A stretch of DNA of 38,379 nucleotides from Clostridioides difficile (GCF_900243075.1 NZ_OEZH01000178.1:1-38379), one strand, 5' to 3'. Shown: positions 1-8,937, counted from the stretch's first letter. Made by a program: numbers and translations. The notes: generated by a model from the letters alone, not told the origin.

Positions 1-62
1 CGAAGGTGTAAGTGCAGCAATGTATTTAGCTTATCGATACTAATAGGTCGAGGACTTGACCA
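1..62 (+). rRNA. rrl: 23S ribosomal RNA, 3' end (partial)
   Basis: The first ~62 bases are the conserved 3' terminus of bacterial 23S rRNA: the stretch with TATCGATACTAATAGGTCGA followed by GGACTTGACC. The gene is cut by the left window edge. An rRNA operon therefore reads into this window on the plus strand. A 5S gene does not follow; the next RNA is a tRNA. Confidence 0.95.
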
Positions 63-158
63 ATATTTATTTGATGTTCATTCATTAAGATATATGTGCA
101 GTTTTTAGAGTGTTAACTCTAATAAATTAGTTTTATTAATTTATAATAAAATAAGTAT
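63..158 (+). other. 23S-tRNA spacer without 5S rRNA
   Basis: 96 bases of AT-rich spacer lie between the 23S 3' end and the tRNA. It holds a small hairpin (AGAGT/ACTCT around 107-120) that may be a processing signal. It is shorter than a 5S gene (~117 nt) and I see no 5S-like sequence in it. Confidence 0.6.
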
Positions 159-233
159 GCTGGTGTGGCTCAACGGTAGAGCAGCTGACTTGTAATCAGC
201 AGGTTGTAGGTTCGATTCCTATCACCAGCTCCA
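159..233 (+). tRNA. tRNA-Thr (anticodon TGT)
   Basis: A full cloverleaf can be drawn. The acceptor GCTGGTG (159-165) pairs with CACCAGC (223-229), followed by U and an encoded CCA (231-233). The D arm contains GGCTCAACGGTAGAGC. The anticodon stem GCTGA/TCAGC encloses the loop CTTGTAA, giving anticodon TGT, which reads Thr ACA. The T arm contains GGTTCGATTCC. It is probably co-transcribed with the rRNA operon. Confidence 0.95.
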
Positions 234-236
234 GTA

Positions 237-268
237 AAGACTATGTTTTTTAGCATAGTCTTTTTTTA
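237..268 (+). terminator. Rho-independent terminator of the rRNA/tRNA unit
   Basis: The stem AAGACTATG (237-245) / CATAGTCTT (254-262) is followed by a run of seven Ts. It ends the rRNA-tRNA transcript. Confidence 0.9.
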
Positions 269-331
269 TTGTTTAATTTGCTTATTATTTTATATTATAT
301 ACTTTTAGCAGTATAATTTATAAGTTATAGG

Positions 332-375
332 CATAAAAAATGACACAGTTTAAAGTTATTGTTTTAAACTGTGTC
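332..375 (-). terminator. Terminator of srtB
   Basis: A 13-bp perfect stem, GACACAGTTTAAA (342-354) with TTTAAACTGTGTC (363-375), is followed on the minus strand by a T run (the A run at about 335-340). It lies just after the srtB stop codon. Confidence 0.85.
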
Positions 376-383
376 TGTAAGTC

Positions 384-1061
384 TTAAACTAATCTACCAT
401 GAATCACCATTCTTGCGTCATCAAATTCATAAGTACATGTAGAAAGTGTAACTATTTTATCGCTACTATTTACCTTAATAGGTGATTTGTATAATGATTT
501 AGAAGTAATATCATTTATATAATTTTGATAATCTAATTCATTGTTAAAATTTGTTTTTAGATAATCGTAATCTGATTCTACAATATAAGCAGAAAAAACA
601 TCATATAAAAATTCTTTTCCATTCAATGTTATTTTTATTTGATTATTTTCTTTAAAGAAGTTATTATCTTTAAACTTATTTAGGTTATTGAACATAGTTT
701 TATTTTTCATATTATGTCCATATATTATGACATTTTGGTCGTCAAGAGATTTGTTTCTATAATCCATAAACAATGTACCTGAAATAGAATCTTTTTTATA
801 AAAATCTTTGTTAAGGTAGTAAGAGTTATCCTTAGATTGTACAACTGGATAGTTTATATTTGTATTCTCAACAGAAAGCCAAAATTTAAAATCACTGTTA
901 ATTTTTGATAAGTCCTCTTTTTTGTCTTCTTTTTCTTGAAGTTCTGAGGATGTTTTAGTGTCATGATTGTATTTGGTAAGTTTTGAGTATATATTAAATC
1001 CACTGTAAAGTATTACTAATATTAGCATAATGTTAATTATTGGTCTATATAATTTTTTCAA
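384..1061 (-). CDS. srtB: Class B sortase (SrtB)
   Basis: This is a 225-aa membrane-anchored transpeptidase that joins surface proteins to peptidoglycan after cleaving a C-terminal sorting motif. One N-terminal membrane segment (about residues 8-25) follows a short basic tail, so the catalytic domain is outside the cell. The triad is visible: His116 in IIYGHNMKN, Cys209 in TLSTC, and Arg217 in DDARMVIHGR. The length and the 'YPVVQSKDN...YYLNKDF' segment are typical of class B enzymes. The start is TTG at 1061-1059, with GAGGTGA a few bases upstream. In C. difficile the single sortase is of this class and recognises (S/P)PXTG motifs (family knowledge). It is a single-gene unit with its own terminator, transcribed away from rnpB. 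Confidence 0.95.
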   Translation of the reverse strand: MKKLYRPIINIMLILVILYSGFNIYSKLTKYNHDTKTSSELQEKEDKKEDLSKINSDFKFWLSVENTNINYPVVQSKDNSYYLNKDFYKKDSISGTLFMDYRNKSLDDQNVIIYGHNMKNKTMFNNLNKFKDNNFFKENNQIKITLNGKEFLYDVFSAYIVESDYDYLKTNFNNELDYQNYINDITSKSLYKSPIKVNSSDKIVTLSTCTYEFDDARMVIHGRLV

Positions 1062-1144
1062 TATTTCACCTCAATTTAAAAATAGTTTATATACCTATAT
1101 TACACTATTTTTGAAGAAATTTAAATTTTTAGTATAATATTACT

Positions 1145-1173
1145 TTGACATATTAAAGAATTTATGTTAACAT
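1145..1173 (+). promoter_or_regulatory. Sigma-A promoter of rnpB
   Basis: A perfect -35 TTGACA (1145-1150) is followed by a 17-nt spacer and a -10-like TAACAT (1168-1173). This predicts a start near 1180, just before the RNase P RNA core. Confidence 0.7.
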
Positions 1174-1189
1174 AACTAAGTAAAATAAA

Positions 1190-1526
1190 TATTAAGTAAG
1201 CCAGATAATCGCATGTAGTCTTACATGAGGAAAGTCGGAGCTCCATAGAGCAGGGTGCTAGGTAACGCCTAGTGGGAGCGATCCTAAGGATAGTGCAACA
1301 GAAATAAACCGCCACTTATGTGGTAAGGATGGAAAGGCGAGGTAAGAGCTCACCAGCAGCTAGGTGACTAGTTGGCTATGTAAACCCCACCTGGAGCAAG
1401 ACCAAGATAGGAATGAAGAGTGCTGCTCGTACTCTCCGGTAGGTAGGTCGCTTGAGCTTATTGGTGACAATAGGCCTAGAAAGATGATTATCTAATACAG
1501 AACTCCGCTTATAGACTTGCTTAATT
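1190..1526 (+). ncRNA. rnpB: RNase P RNA (class B)
   Basis: This is the catalytic RNA of RNase P, which matures tRNA 5' ends. Diagnostic conserved segments are present: GAGGAAAGTCGGAGCTCC near 1229, the AGGGTGCTAGGTAACGCCTA block, ACAGAAATAAACCGCC near 1300, GGTAAGGATGGAAAGG near 1321, and AGAAAGATGATTATCTAATACAGAACTCCGC near the end (given in parts here). The 5' TTAAGTAAG pairs with 3' CTTGCTTAA to close helix P1. The small reading frame on the opposite strand across this gene is not a real gene. Confidence 0.95.
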
Positions 1527-1538
1527 CTTTTGATAGTC

Positions 1539-1568
1539 AAAACATCAGTTTAAACTGATGTTTTTTTA
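1539..1568 (+). terminator. rnpB terminator
   Basis: A perfect palindrome (1539-1564, arms AAAACATCAGTTT) is followed by a T run. It lies directly after the RNase P RNA. Confidence 0.9.
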
Positions 1569-1642
1569 TTTGCAAATTTGTCTAATCTACTTTTAAAATT
1601 TTGAGGAATATTGTAATATAAGTTAGTACAGATATTAAAAAT

Positions 1643-1650
1643 GGTATAAT
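1643..1650 (+). promoter_or_regulatory. Extended -10 promoter for the SPOR-protein gene
   Basis: TGGTATAAT (TGnTATAAT, about 1642-1650) is a good extended -10 with no strong -35. It would give a leader of about 155 nt before the TTG start at 1813. I see no riboswitch fold in the leader. Confidence 0.5.
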
Positions 1651-1812
1651 ATAAGAGAGATATAAAAAGAAAAAGTAAAATGATGTAAATAATATGATAT
1701 GATATAAGATGTAGCAAATTTAGTAAATAATTATTTAAATATCATAATCAAATTAGCAATTTTGCACAATGTAAATATTACAATAAAATAATTGATTTAA
1801 GGAGTGAAGGTT

Positions 1813-4338
1813 TTGAGTGAAAATAATATAATAAGAAACACTGTTTTAAATGTCACAGCAAGTTTTTTAAAACAAGAGTCTAAAATAAATGAAAAATTAG
1901 ATGGTGTTTTGGAAAAGAAATTTGAAAAAGTAGAATTTAATGAAGCAAAATATGCTGAGCTTTTAAAATTTAATATATTGTTTTATAAGACGTTAGCAAG
2001 AAATACAGAACCACTTATTGGCAAATGGATAGTAGATAAGTACATACCTGAAATAGATGAGTTAGAAAAGGATTTAGAATTAACTACAGCAAAATGTAGA
2101 AAGTATGTAAATAAGGCAATGAAAGAAGGATTAGACTCTCTAAAAGCCAATGATTTAAATAGTTTCTTAGCCTACGATAAAATGGAACTATCAGAGAAAA
2201 GAAGACGTTTAGAAAAGGATTATAAGGTTTTAAACCTATATAAAGACCTTCTTAACATATCACTTAGAAAAATAAGTTTAGAAAAGAAAGAATGTGGAAA
2301 TTTATTTCTTAAAAATCAAGCAGATGCTAAAAGAGAATTAAAAAGAGAAATCATATTCTGTGTAAATAAAATATTAGCTAGTAACAAAGATGTAGTACCT
2401 AAGAGTGTGGAAGAAAATAATGAACAAGACAGAGTAGAAATAAAAGCAACAGAAATTGAAGATTTACAATTAGGTAAGGATAATTCAGAAAATGATGTGT
2501 TATTAAGTGAGGTTAAAAATTCAAAAGTAGAACAAGAATCAAAAACAAATGATATAGAATCCAAGTTTATGGATAAGTTAAATAGCTTAAATAATGAAAT
2601 TATATCTCAAACAATACACAATGAATATAAAAAGTTGTGTGGATTAGAAGAACTTCATTCTGTTGAAGGATATGGTTTTGGTAAAGAGGTTATTAAGGAT
2701 TTTGCTTGCGCAACAGTTGCATTAGAATTTTTAAAGAGAAGAAATAGAGACCTTATAGAAGGTGCAATGAGGCTAACTATAATTGGAGAATTTGGTGCTG
2801 AAAATTTTAAGGAATTTGTAGACTATGTAATTAAAAATAAAACAGAAATTAGCGAAGATACTTGGAATGAAGCACATAATCTAATAAAAGATAACTATAA
2901 TGAGTTAGAAAATCATGAGATTGCATCAAAAAGAACTAGAAGAAACAAAGATATAGATATTGAAGAATATATTTATATGATAAAAAATGCAGATAAAGAT
3001 ATTTGTTTTAGAAGTAGTATTTCTATAGAAGATGATGTCGAAGAAGAGACTAACAAAGAAACTACTAGTCATAATGAAAATATAGGTGATGTTGTAGAAG
3101 ATAAAGACAATACAGACAAAGAGTATAATATCAATAAAGAAGATATAATTGAATCAGAAAATAAAAAGAGTAAAAAGAAAGCTAAGTTATTTGGATTTAT
3201 TAAAAAAGATAATTTAGAAGAAGAAATTGAACAAGAAGAAAATAATTTAAATAACATTTCTTCTGATGTAATTTTAGATAAAACTATTGAAAATAATCAA
3301 GAAGAATTAGAAGAAATAAAGCAAGAAGAAGTAAAAGAAGTAAATCAAAAGATAGAGGAAGAACGCAGTGTAAAAATAGAAAAACCAATAAATAACGATT
3401 TAGATGAAAAAGTATTTTTAGATAGTGAACTTAAGCCTGAAAAAGAAAGTAAGAACTTAAAAGAGGAAATAGTAAAAGAAACAAAAGAAGAAAAATTAGA
3501 AAATGAAAAATCAGTAGTAATACCTATTAATAAGAAAGAAAAAGGTAATAAAAAATCTAAACATTCTTCTAAAGACAAGTCTAAAGAACGTAAGACAGAA
3601 ATGAAAAATTATGTATCAGATAAAGATGATTATATAGATGATGAAGAAGTTGTTTCTAAGAAGAGTAGATTGAAAGAAACTATTATAGCAGTAGTTATAG
3701 TAGCGATTGTTGGTGTGGGATACTTTATAACAGTAGGTAATAATAAGAAAAATGATAAAGATGTTGTTCCAAAAACATCAACTCAGCAACAAGCTAACAA
3801 TAAACTAACTGAAGAAGAGAAAAAAGCAAAAGCTGAAAAAGAGAAAAAAGAAGCAGAAGAAAAGGCAAAAGCTGAAAAAGAGGCTCAAGAAAAAGAAAAA
3901 GCTGAAAAGAAGGCAAAGGAAATGGAAGCATATAAAGATGGTAAAGGTGTATATTATACTGTTTATGCAGGTTCACTTAAAGTTGAAAAAACAGCAAAAG
4001 AAACAGCAAAAGAATATGAGGCTAAAGGTATTTCTTCAACAATAATTCAAGAAAATGGGTACTATAAGATAAAGATAGGTGATTATTCTCAATATGGAGA
4101 AGCACAAGAAAAATGTAACGAGCTAGCTAAGAAATCTATTGATACATATATAGCAATGTATGATAAGTACTATGATTATAAATTAGAAGAATTGAAAGAA
4201 TCATCTTCTTCGTTGAGTGCTGAAGAACTTAAACAAAAATATGAAGATTTAAGAAGTGAGTTAAAGAATAAATCTGGATATCGTGAATATGTTAGACATT
4301 TAGATAAACTTTATGAAGAAATAGTTGAAGGTGCTTAG
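1813..4338 (+). CDS. Large bitopic membrane protein with extracytoplasmic SPOR domain
   Basis: The protein has about 841 residues. I prefer TTG at 1813, because AAGGAG (1799-1804) sits 8 bases upstream; a GTG in the same frame at 1804 is inside that ribosome site. The N-terminal half is helical. The region to about residue 620 is extremely Lys/Glu-rich and probably disordered or coiled. One membrane segment lies at about 624-642 (IIAVVIVAIVGVGYFI). A Lys/Glu/Ala coiled stretch follows (about 667-706), then a SPOR-like domain (about 711-785, GVYYTVYAGSL...YYKIKIGDYSQYGEAQ) outside the cell. SPOR domains bind denuded septal peptidoglycan, so a cell-wall or division role is inferred. The very long cytoplasmic region is unusual for SPOR proteins. 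The next two genes, also unrecognised, may be functionally linked. Confidence 0.85.
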   Translation: MSENNIIRNTVLNVTASFLKQESKINEKLDGVLEKKFEKVEFNEAKYAELLKFNILFYKTLARNTEPLIGKWIVDKYIPEIDELEKDLELTTAKCRKYVNKAMKEGLDSLKANDLNSFLAYDKMELSEKRRRLEKDYKVLNLYKDLLNISLRKISLEKKECGNLFLKNQADAKRELKREIIFCVNKILASNKDVVPKSVEENNEQDRVEIKATEIEDLQLGKDNSENDVLLSEVKNSKVEQESKTNDIESKFMDKLNSLNNEIISQTIHNEYKKLCGLEELHSVEGYGFGKEVIKDFACATVALEFLKRRNRDLIEGAMRLTIIGEFGAENFKEFVDYVIKNKTEISEDTWNEAHNLIKDNYNELENHEIASKRTRRNKDIDIEEYIYMIKNADKDICFRSSISIEDDVEEETNKETTSHNENIGDVVEDKDNTDKEYNINKEDIIESENKKSKKKAKLFGFIKKDNLEEEIEQEENNLNNISSDVILDKTIENNQEELEEIKQEEVKEVNQKIEEERSVKIEKPINNDLDEKVFLDSELKPEKESKNLKEEIVKETKEEKLENEKSVVIPINKKEKGNKKSKHSSKDKSKERKTEMKNYVSDKDDYIDDEEVVSKKSRLKETIIAVVIVAIVGVGYFITVGNNKKNDKDVVPKTSTQQQANNKLTEEEKKAKAEKEKKEAEEKAKAEKEAQEKEKAEKKAKEMEAYKDGKGVYYTVYAGSLKVEKTAKETAKEYEAKGISSTIIQENGYYKIKIGDYSQYGEAQEKCNELAKKSIDTYIAMYDKYYDYKLEELKESSSSLSAEELKQKYEDLRSELKNKSGYREYVRHLDKLYEEIVEGA

Positions 4339-4364
4339 GGTATTGTAAAAAATAAGGAGAAATT

Positions 4365-4417
4365 ATGTCTCAGAATAAAGAGTATTGAAAGATATTATTT
4401 ATTTTGAGGCATTTTGT
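4365..4417 (+). repeat. Intercistronic inverted repeat with TGTCTCA-AAT-like arms
   Basis: The arms ATGTCTCAGAATAAA (4365-4379) and TTTATTTTGAGGCAT (4398-4412) pair with two G.T wobbles. A short T4 run follows, so it could be a weak terminator between the SPOR gene and the next gene. The arm resembles the ends of the element at 12106-12222 and the insertion-sequence end at 38279. Confidence 0.6.
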
Positions 4418-4461
4418 TCACCTTTAGAAAATACTTATAATTCTGTTTAGGTGGTGAAGGT

Positions 4462-6453
4462 ATGTTGAAATTAGGAGAAAAAATTATATATGAGCTTTCA
4501 GATGGATTTGAGCTTAGTGGTATCAGTAGATACTCAAAAGAATATAAAAAACTTCATATAACAAATTTAGGTAATATAATAATTAGCAAATCAGATGAAG
4601 TTAATAGTGATACAGGAGTAAAATATATATATAGTTTTTCAGATAATAAAGAAAAGTTAGAAGCAGTTTTAGAAGGTTCTCAAATAATTATCTATGGAAA
4701 TAACTTGCCTTTTTACATAAAAAGTGAAAATTCAAGTAAGAATATCACAGCAAATTTAACCATGAAAATAACTTTGGATGAATATGATTTAATCTGCAAA
4801 AACCAAAGAGAATTTATATTTTGTATAAAAGATAATATGACTATATTAAGTTTAGATGACAATAAGTTTTATATGGGTGGAATCAATAAGGATAATGAGA
4901 AGTTCATATTTATCAGTGGGAAAAATAGATTTGAAATAAACTTTGATGATATAGAAAGATATATTTTAGAAGATAAAAGAGTCTCTTTAAAGGGATATTT
5001 TCATATGGAAAGAGAAGGGATTATAGTAAGGTCTGTGTCTATATTTAATAACAATATAGAGAATGTAGTTCCATCTGATTTAAATGAGAGGGTTAAAGAT
5101 AATAAAAAAATAGGAAACCTTCCTAAAGATTGTGATATAGTGTTCTGTAAGATATCAGGAAATATAGATGGATTTGATTATAAAAATACAAACATGCTTT
5201 TAGTAAAATATCAAGACCAATTAATTTTTATAAACAAGAAATCTAAGAAGACTATTGTAAGGTCAGAAAAAGATAATTGTTCAAAGTTAAATTTGGGAGA
5301 AGATATTATATTATATGATAATAAAAATGTATTTAACCTACATATAAATGATAAAAATAGAGAAATTATGCAAATAGATGATTTGAAAGACATAGAAAAT
5401 GAAGTAGTAGGATATACATTAAAACATGCTCCATTTTTTATTCAAGAAGATTTCTATAGTCTGACTATTCTAAAGTCTTTTCAAAAAGAAATCATATCTA
5501 TAAAAAATAGTGATGTAAAAGATATTGTAATTAATAAAGAACTTGAAAACGAAAATTCTAAATTTGTAGAAACAGAAATAAAATTTAATAATCAAAAAAT
5601 AGTTTTAAATCTAAGTAAAAATATGGTTCAAAAACTTATGCAAGATGTCTTTATATATGCAAAACAACCTCTACTTAAAGAGAATTCTATTGAAGTGATA
5701 TATAAGAATTGGTCTAAAGCCATGAATGATATGATAATATTTAATTTCTTTGGAAATATTTATTATATGAAATCTGAATTTGATAAGGTTCTAGAAAAAG
5801 AATTAAATGATGAAATAAGAATTGAAGTTATAAATTCACTTTATAAGCAAGTACAAGAACAAAGAAATAATTTAGATTTATTATCAGCATATATGCCAAG
5901 AATATTAGAAAATCAAGACATAGATTTGTTTGAAAAGTATAATGTTAAACTTGATGTACAAGTATTTAAGCAGATTAAAAATTTAATGTCTGATTTATCT
6001 TATAATATAAGTAGTTATTTAAATGAAGTTGAAAAAAGTCTAGATAATATCATATTTGTAATTTCAGGGGAAGATAAGAAGAAATACAATTATAGAATGT
6101 TAAAGGAAAGTGAAAGTGCAAGTCTTGATGTATTTTTAAAACAAGCTATATCGAGATTAAACCATTTAGTAGAAAATATGTATCCTTATTATGTAGATGA
6201 AACTAGTAGAGAAATGTTTAAGTTATTTGAGCTATTATGGAAAAACTATAAAAATATTGATGATGATAGTATAAAAGATATATTATTCGAAAGAATAACA
6301 AATACATATGTATTTAAACAATTGACATTAAATAATAGTACAAATGAAAGAAGAAAAGACATAATTGAAAAAATATATAATTCTGTTGATTATGGAACCA
6401 ATAAACTAGATGAAAATATGTTTTTCACAGGAGGAATAAAGTATGTCAAGTAA
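4462..6453 (+). CDS. Hypothetical protein, 663 aa
   Basis: I do not recognise a family. The ATG at 4462 follows GGTGGTGAAGG. There is no signal peptide and no membrane segment, so it should be cytoplasmic. The first ~370 residues look like repeated beta-rich units with alternating Lys/Ile/Phe strands, for example KLHITNLGNIIISKS and EFIFCIKDNMTILSLDDNKF. The last ~290 residues are helical and charged. It overlaps the next gene by 11 bases, so the two are translationally coupled. Its position right after the SPOR-domain membrane protein suggests a shared envelope-related role, but that is inference only. Confidence 0.8.
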   Translation: MLKLGEKIIYELSDGFELSGISRYSKEYKKLHITNLGNIIISKSDEVNSDTGVKYIYSFSDNKEKLEAVLEGSQIIIYGNNLPFYIKSENSSKNITANLTMKITLDEYDLICKNQREFIFCIKDNMTILSLDDNKFYMGGINKDNEKFIFISGKNRFEINFDDIERYILEDKRVSLKGYFHMEREGIIVRSVSIFNNNIENVVPSDLNERVKDNKKIGNLPKDCDIVFCKISGNIDGFDYKNTNMLLVKYQDQLIFINKKSKKTIVRSEKDNCSKLNLGEDIILYDNKNVFNLHINDKNREIMQIDDLKDIENEVVGYTLKHAPFFIQEDFYSLTILKSFQKEIISIKNSDVKDIVINKELENENSKFVETEIKFNNQKIVLNLSKNMVQKLMQDVFIYAKQPLLKENSIEVIYKNWSKAMNDMIIFNFFGNIYYMKSEFDKVLEKELNDEIRIEVINSLYKQVQEQRNNLDLLSAYMPRILENQDIDLFEKYNVKLDVQVFKQIKNLMSDLSYNISSYLNEVEKSLDNIIFVISGEDKKKYNYRMLKESESASLDVFLKQAISRLNHLVENMYPYYVDETSREMFKLFELLWKNYKNIDDDSIKDILFERITNTYVFKQLTLNNSTNERRKDIIEKIYNSVDYGTNKLDENMFFTGGIKYVK

Positions 6454-6763
6454 ATACAATATTTGGAACTTCAACTATGAGTTTTTAGGATTAAACTCAG
6501 GAGATGAAAAAAACAATGAAGTTTATTATGAGATTGATTTAGATGAAATTTTAAATGAAAACTATATAGATGAAGATATAGATAGTGATTTAGATTCTGA
6601 TGGAAATAGTATTTTAGGAGAATTAATATCAGAGATGGACATAGATGAAGATGTCAGTGTTGATATGACATATCAAGAATTAGAAGTTGATTTAGAAGAT
6701 TTAGATTCTTATTTGGATGATGATATAGATAGTGATATAAAAGGCATCTTGGATGAAATTTAG
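6443..6763 (+). CDS. Small, very acidic hypothetical protein
   Basis: This 106-aa protein has roughly a third Asp plus Glu and only three Lys. Asp-rich blocks such as DEDIDSDLDSDG and LDDDIDSDIKG resemble acidic or Ca-binding-like linkers but are not a full EF-hand. The ATG at 6443 has AGGAGGAATAA upstream, inside the end of the preceding gene, and overlaps it by 11 bases. Tight coupling suggests it partners with the 663-aa protein. No known family is recognised. Confidence 0.8.
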   Translation: MSSKYNIWNFNYEFLGLNSGDEKNNEVYYEIDLDEILNENYIDEDIDSDLDSDGNSILGELISEMDIDEDVSVDMTYQELEVDLEDLDSYLDDDIDSDIKGILDEI

Positions 6764-6819
6764 TACCTATGTAAGTTTTAAATAAAATATAAACAATACA
6801 ATATTAACTTATAAAACTA

Positions 6820-6850
6820 AAGGTAGATGAAATTTCATCTACCTTAATAT
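6820..6850 (+). terminator. Strong palindromic hairpin after the acidic-protein gene
   Basis: 6820-6845 is a 26-base perfect palindrome (arm AAGGTAGATGAAA). The U tract after it is weak (TTAATATTG), so termination may be partial. Confidence 0.6.
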
Positions 6851-6886
6851 TGTCTTATGGCATTAAATATTGGGATAATATAGAGT

Positions 6887-6915
6887 TTGAAGAAAAAGTA
6901 TAAATATGGTATATT
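6887..6915 (+). promoter_or_regulatory. Promoter of galU-galE
   Basis: TTGAAG (6887-6892), a 17-nt spacer and TATATT (6910-6915) lie 40 bases before the galU ATG. The reading frame stays open upstream to a TTG at 6887, but that codon is part of the -35 box. Confidence 0.6.
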
Positions 6916-6955
6916 AATTTGGTACAATAGAAAATTTACGAAGAAGGGTGAAAAA

Positions 6956-7831
6956 ATGCAGATGACAGTTAAAAAAGCGATAATACCAGCAGCAGGGCTA
7001 GGAACTAGATTTTTACCAGCAACAAAATCACAGCCCAAAGAAATGCTTCCTATAGTAGATAAACCAACCTTACAGTATATAATAGAAGAAGCTATAGAAT
7101 CGGGAATTGAAGAAATTCTTATAATAACAGGTAGAAATAAAAAATCTATAGAAGATCATTTTGATAAATCAGTTGAATTAGAGTTAGAATTAGAGCAAAA
7201 AGGTAAAACAGAAATGTTAGAAATGGTAAGAGATATATCAAATATGGTAAATATTCATTATATAAGACAAAAAGAGCCAAAAGGTCTTGGACATGCAATT
7301 TACTGTGCAAAAAGTTTTATAGGTGATGAACCTTTTGCTGTATTATTAGGTGATGATATAGTAGACTCAGATGTTCCATGCTTAAAACAATTAATAGATA
7401 CTTATAATGAGTATAAAACAACTGTGTTAGGTGTTCAAAAGATAGCTAAAGAAGATACTAATAAATATGGTATATTGGATGTAAAACATATAGAAGATAG
7501 AGTATATAAAGTTAAAGATATGGTTGAAAAACCTGCAATTGAAGAAGCTCCATCAGATATAGCTATACTTGGAAGATATATAATAACTCCTGCAATATTT
7601 AACATATTAGAAAAACAAACACCTGGTAAAGGTGGAGAGATACAATTGACAGATGCACTGCAAACTCTTGGAAAACAAGAGGCTATTTATGCTTATAATT
7701 TTGAAGGTAGAAGATATGATGTGGGAGATAAGATTGGTTTTTTAGAGGCGACAATAGATTTTGCTTTAAAGAGAGAAAATTTAAAAGATGATTTAATGGA
7801 TTATATGAGAAAAAAAATAAGTGAAAAATAA
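6956..7831 (+). CDS. galU: UTP--glucose-1-phosphate uridylyltransferase
   Basis: Forms UDP-glucose from UTP and glucose-1-phosphate, a precursor for envelope polysaccharides and glycolipids. The nucleotide-binding signature lies at the N-terminus (AIIPAAGLGTRFLPATKSQP), followed by PKEMLPIVDKP, LGDD, EKP and GGEIQLTDAL, all typical of the GalU family. I start it at the ATG at 6956 (291 aa) because AGAAGGGTG lies just upstream and the longer frame runs into the promoter. galE starts 23 bases after it, so the two form an operon. Confidence 0.95.
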   Translation: MQMTVKKAIIPAAGLGTRFLPATKSQPKEMLPIVDKPTLQYIIEEAIESGIEEILIITGRNKKSIEDHFDKSVELELELEQKGKTEMLEMVRDISNMVNIHYIRQKEPKGLGHAIYCAKSFIGDEPFAVLLGDDIVDSDVPCLKQLIDTYNEYKTTVLGVQKIAKEDTNKYGILDVKHIEDRVYKVKDMVEKPAIEEAPSDIAILGRYIITPAIFNILEKQTPGKGGEIQLTDALQTLGKQEAIYAYNFEGRRYDVGDKIGFLEATIDFALKRENLKDDLMDYMRKKISEK

Positions 7832-7854
7832 ATATTAGAAAAGAGGTAATTACA

Positions 7855-8868
7855 ATGGCAGTTTTAGTAGCTGGAGGAGCAGGATATATAGGAAGCCATA
7901 CATCAATAGAACTTTTAGAATCAGGTTATGAAGTTGTTATAGTTGATAACCTAAGTAATAGCAATTCAATAGTGGTTGATAGAATTAAAGAATTATCTAA
8001 AAAACCAGTAAAATTTTATAATATTGATATTAGAAATAAAAATGAAATGCATATTGTATTTAAAGAAAATAATATTGAATCAATTATACATTTTGCAGCT
8101 TTAAAGGCGGTTGGCGAATCAGTAGAAAAACCAATTGAATATTATAGCAATAATCTAATAAGTACTTTAAATTTATTTGAATTAATGAGAGAACATGGTG
8201 TTAAAAAGTTTGTATTTAGTTCTTCAGCTACTGTATATGGAGACCCACATACTTGTCCTATATTAGAGAATTTTCCGCTTTCTGTAACTAATCCATATGG
8301 AAGAACTAAACTTATGATAGAGCAGATGTTAGTAGATATATCAAAAGCAGATGAGTCATTGGATATAGCTCTTTTAAGATACTTTAATCCAGTTGGTGCT
8401 CATAAAAGTGGTAGAATAGGTGAAGAGCCAAATGGAGTTCCAAGTAATTTAATGCCTTATATAACAAAAATAGCAGTAGGTAAATTAAAAGAATTAAGTG
8501 TGTATGGAAATGATTATCCAACACATGATGGAACTGGAGTTAGAGACTATATACATGTATTAGATTTAGCTGCTGGTCATGTAAAAGCATTACAAAAACT
8601 AGAAGAACATCCAGGTCTTGTTACTTATAATCTAGGAACTGGAAAGGGGTATAGTGTTCTTGATTTAGTTAAAGCATTTTCTAAAGCAAGTGGAAAAGAG
8701 ATACCATATAAGATTGTTGGAAGAAGAGCTGGAGATGTAGCTATGTGTTATGCAGATTCGTCAAAAGCAGAAAAAGAACTTGGATGGAAAGCTAAGTATG
8801 AACTTGAAGAGATGTGCCAAGATTCTTGGAGATGGCAAAGTATGAATCCAAATGGATATGAGGAATAG
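7855..8868 (+). CDS. galE: UDP-glucose 4-epimerase
   Basis: This 337-aa NAD-dependent short-chain dehydrogenase/reductase interconverts UDP-glucose and UDP-galactose. The N-terminal GGAGYIGS binds NAD. The catalytic Ser-Tyr-Lys set is visible in FSSSATVYG and in NPYGRTK (YxxxK). The C-terminus has LGTGKGYSVLDLV and the RRAGDVA motif. It follows galU directly with AAAGAGGTAA as ribosome site. Together they supply nucleotide sugars for cell-surface glycans, which fits the sortase and cell-wall protein nearby. Confidence 0.95.
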   Translation: MAVLVAGGAGYIGSHTSIELLESGYEVVIVDNLSNSNSIVVDRIKELSKKPVKFYNIDIRNKNEMHIVFKENNIESIIHFAALKAVGESVEKPIEYYSNNLISTLNLFELMREHGVKKFVFSSSATVYGDPHTCPILENFPLSVTNPYGRTKLMIEQMLVDISKADESLDIALLRYFNPVGAHKSGRIGEEPNGVPSNLMPYITKIAVGKLKELSVYGNDYPTHDGTGVRDYIHVLDLAAGHVKALQKLEEHPGLVTYNLGTGKGYSVLDLVKAFSKASGKEIPYKIVGRRAGDVAMCYADSSKAEKELGWKAKYELEEMCQDSWRWQSMNPNGYEE

Positions 8869-8928
8869 AATATATACTTATATGTATAAATGTAACAAAT
8901 TTGTAAATACAAGGTATTGGTAGTTTTA

Positions 8929-8937
8929 TGTTATAAT
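8929..8937 (+). promoter_or_regulatory. Extended -10 promoter of cwp22
   Basis: TGTTATAAT (TG at 8929-8930, TATAAT at 8932-8937) is a TGnTATAAT element without a good -35. It is about 45 bases before the GTG start. A short palindrome, ACAAATTTGT, lies upstream near 8894-8903. Confidence 0.5.

Noticed and set aside
63-158. Possible 5S rRNA after 23S
   Set aside because: The spacer is only 96 bases and has no 5S-like sequence.
1121-1315. 64-codon minus-strand reading frame
   Set aside because: It lies across the rnpB promoter and RNase P RNA and has no coding character.
4365-4388. Seven-codon micro-frame (MSQNKEY) after AAGGAG
   Set aside because: The ribosome site is good, but the frame lies inside the left arm of an inverted repeat and is too short to support as a gene.
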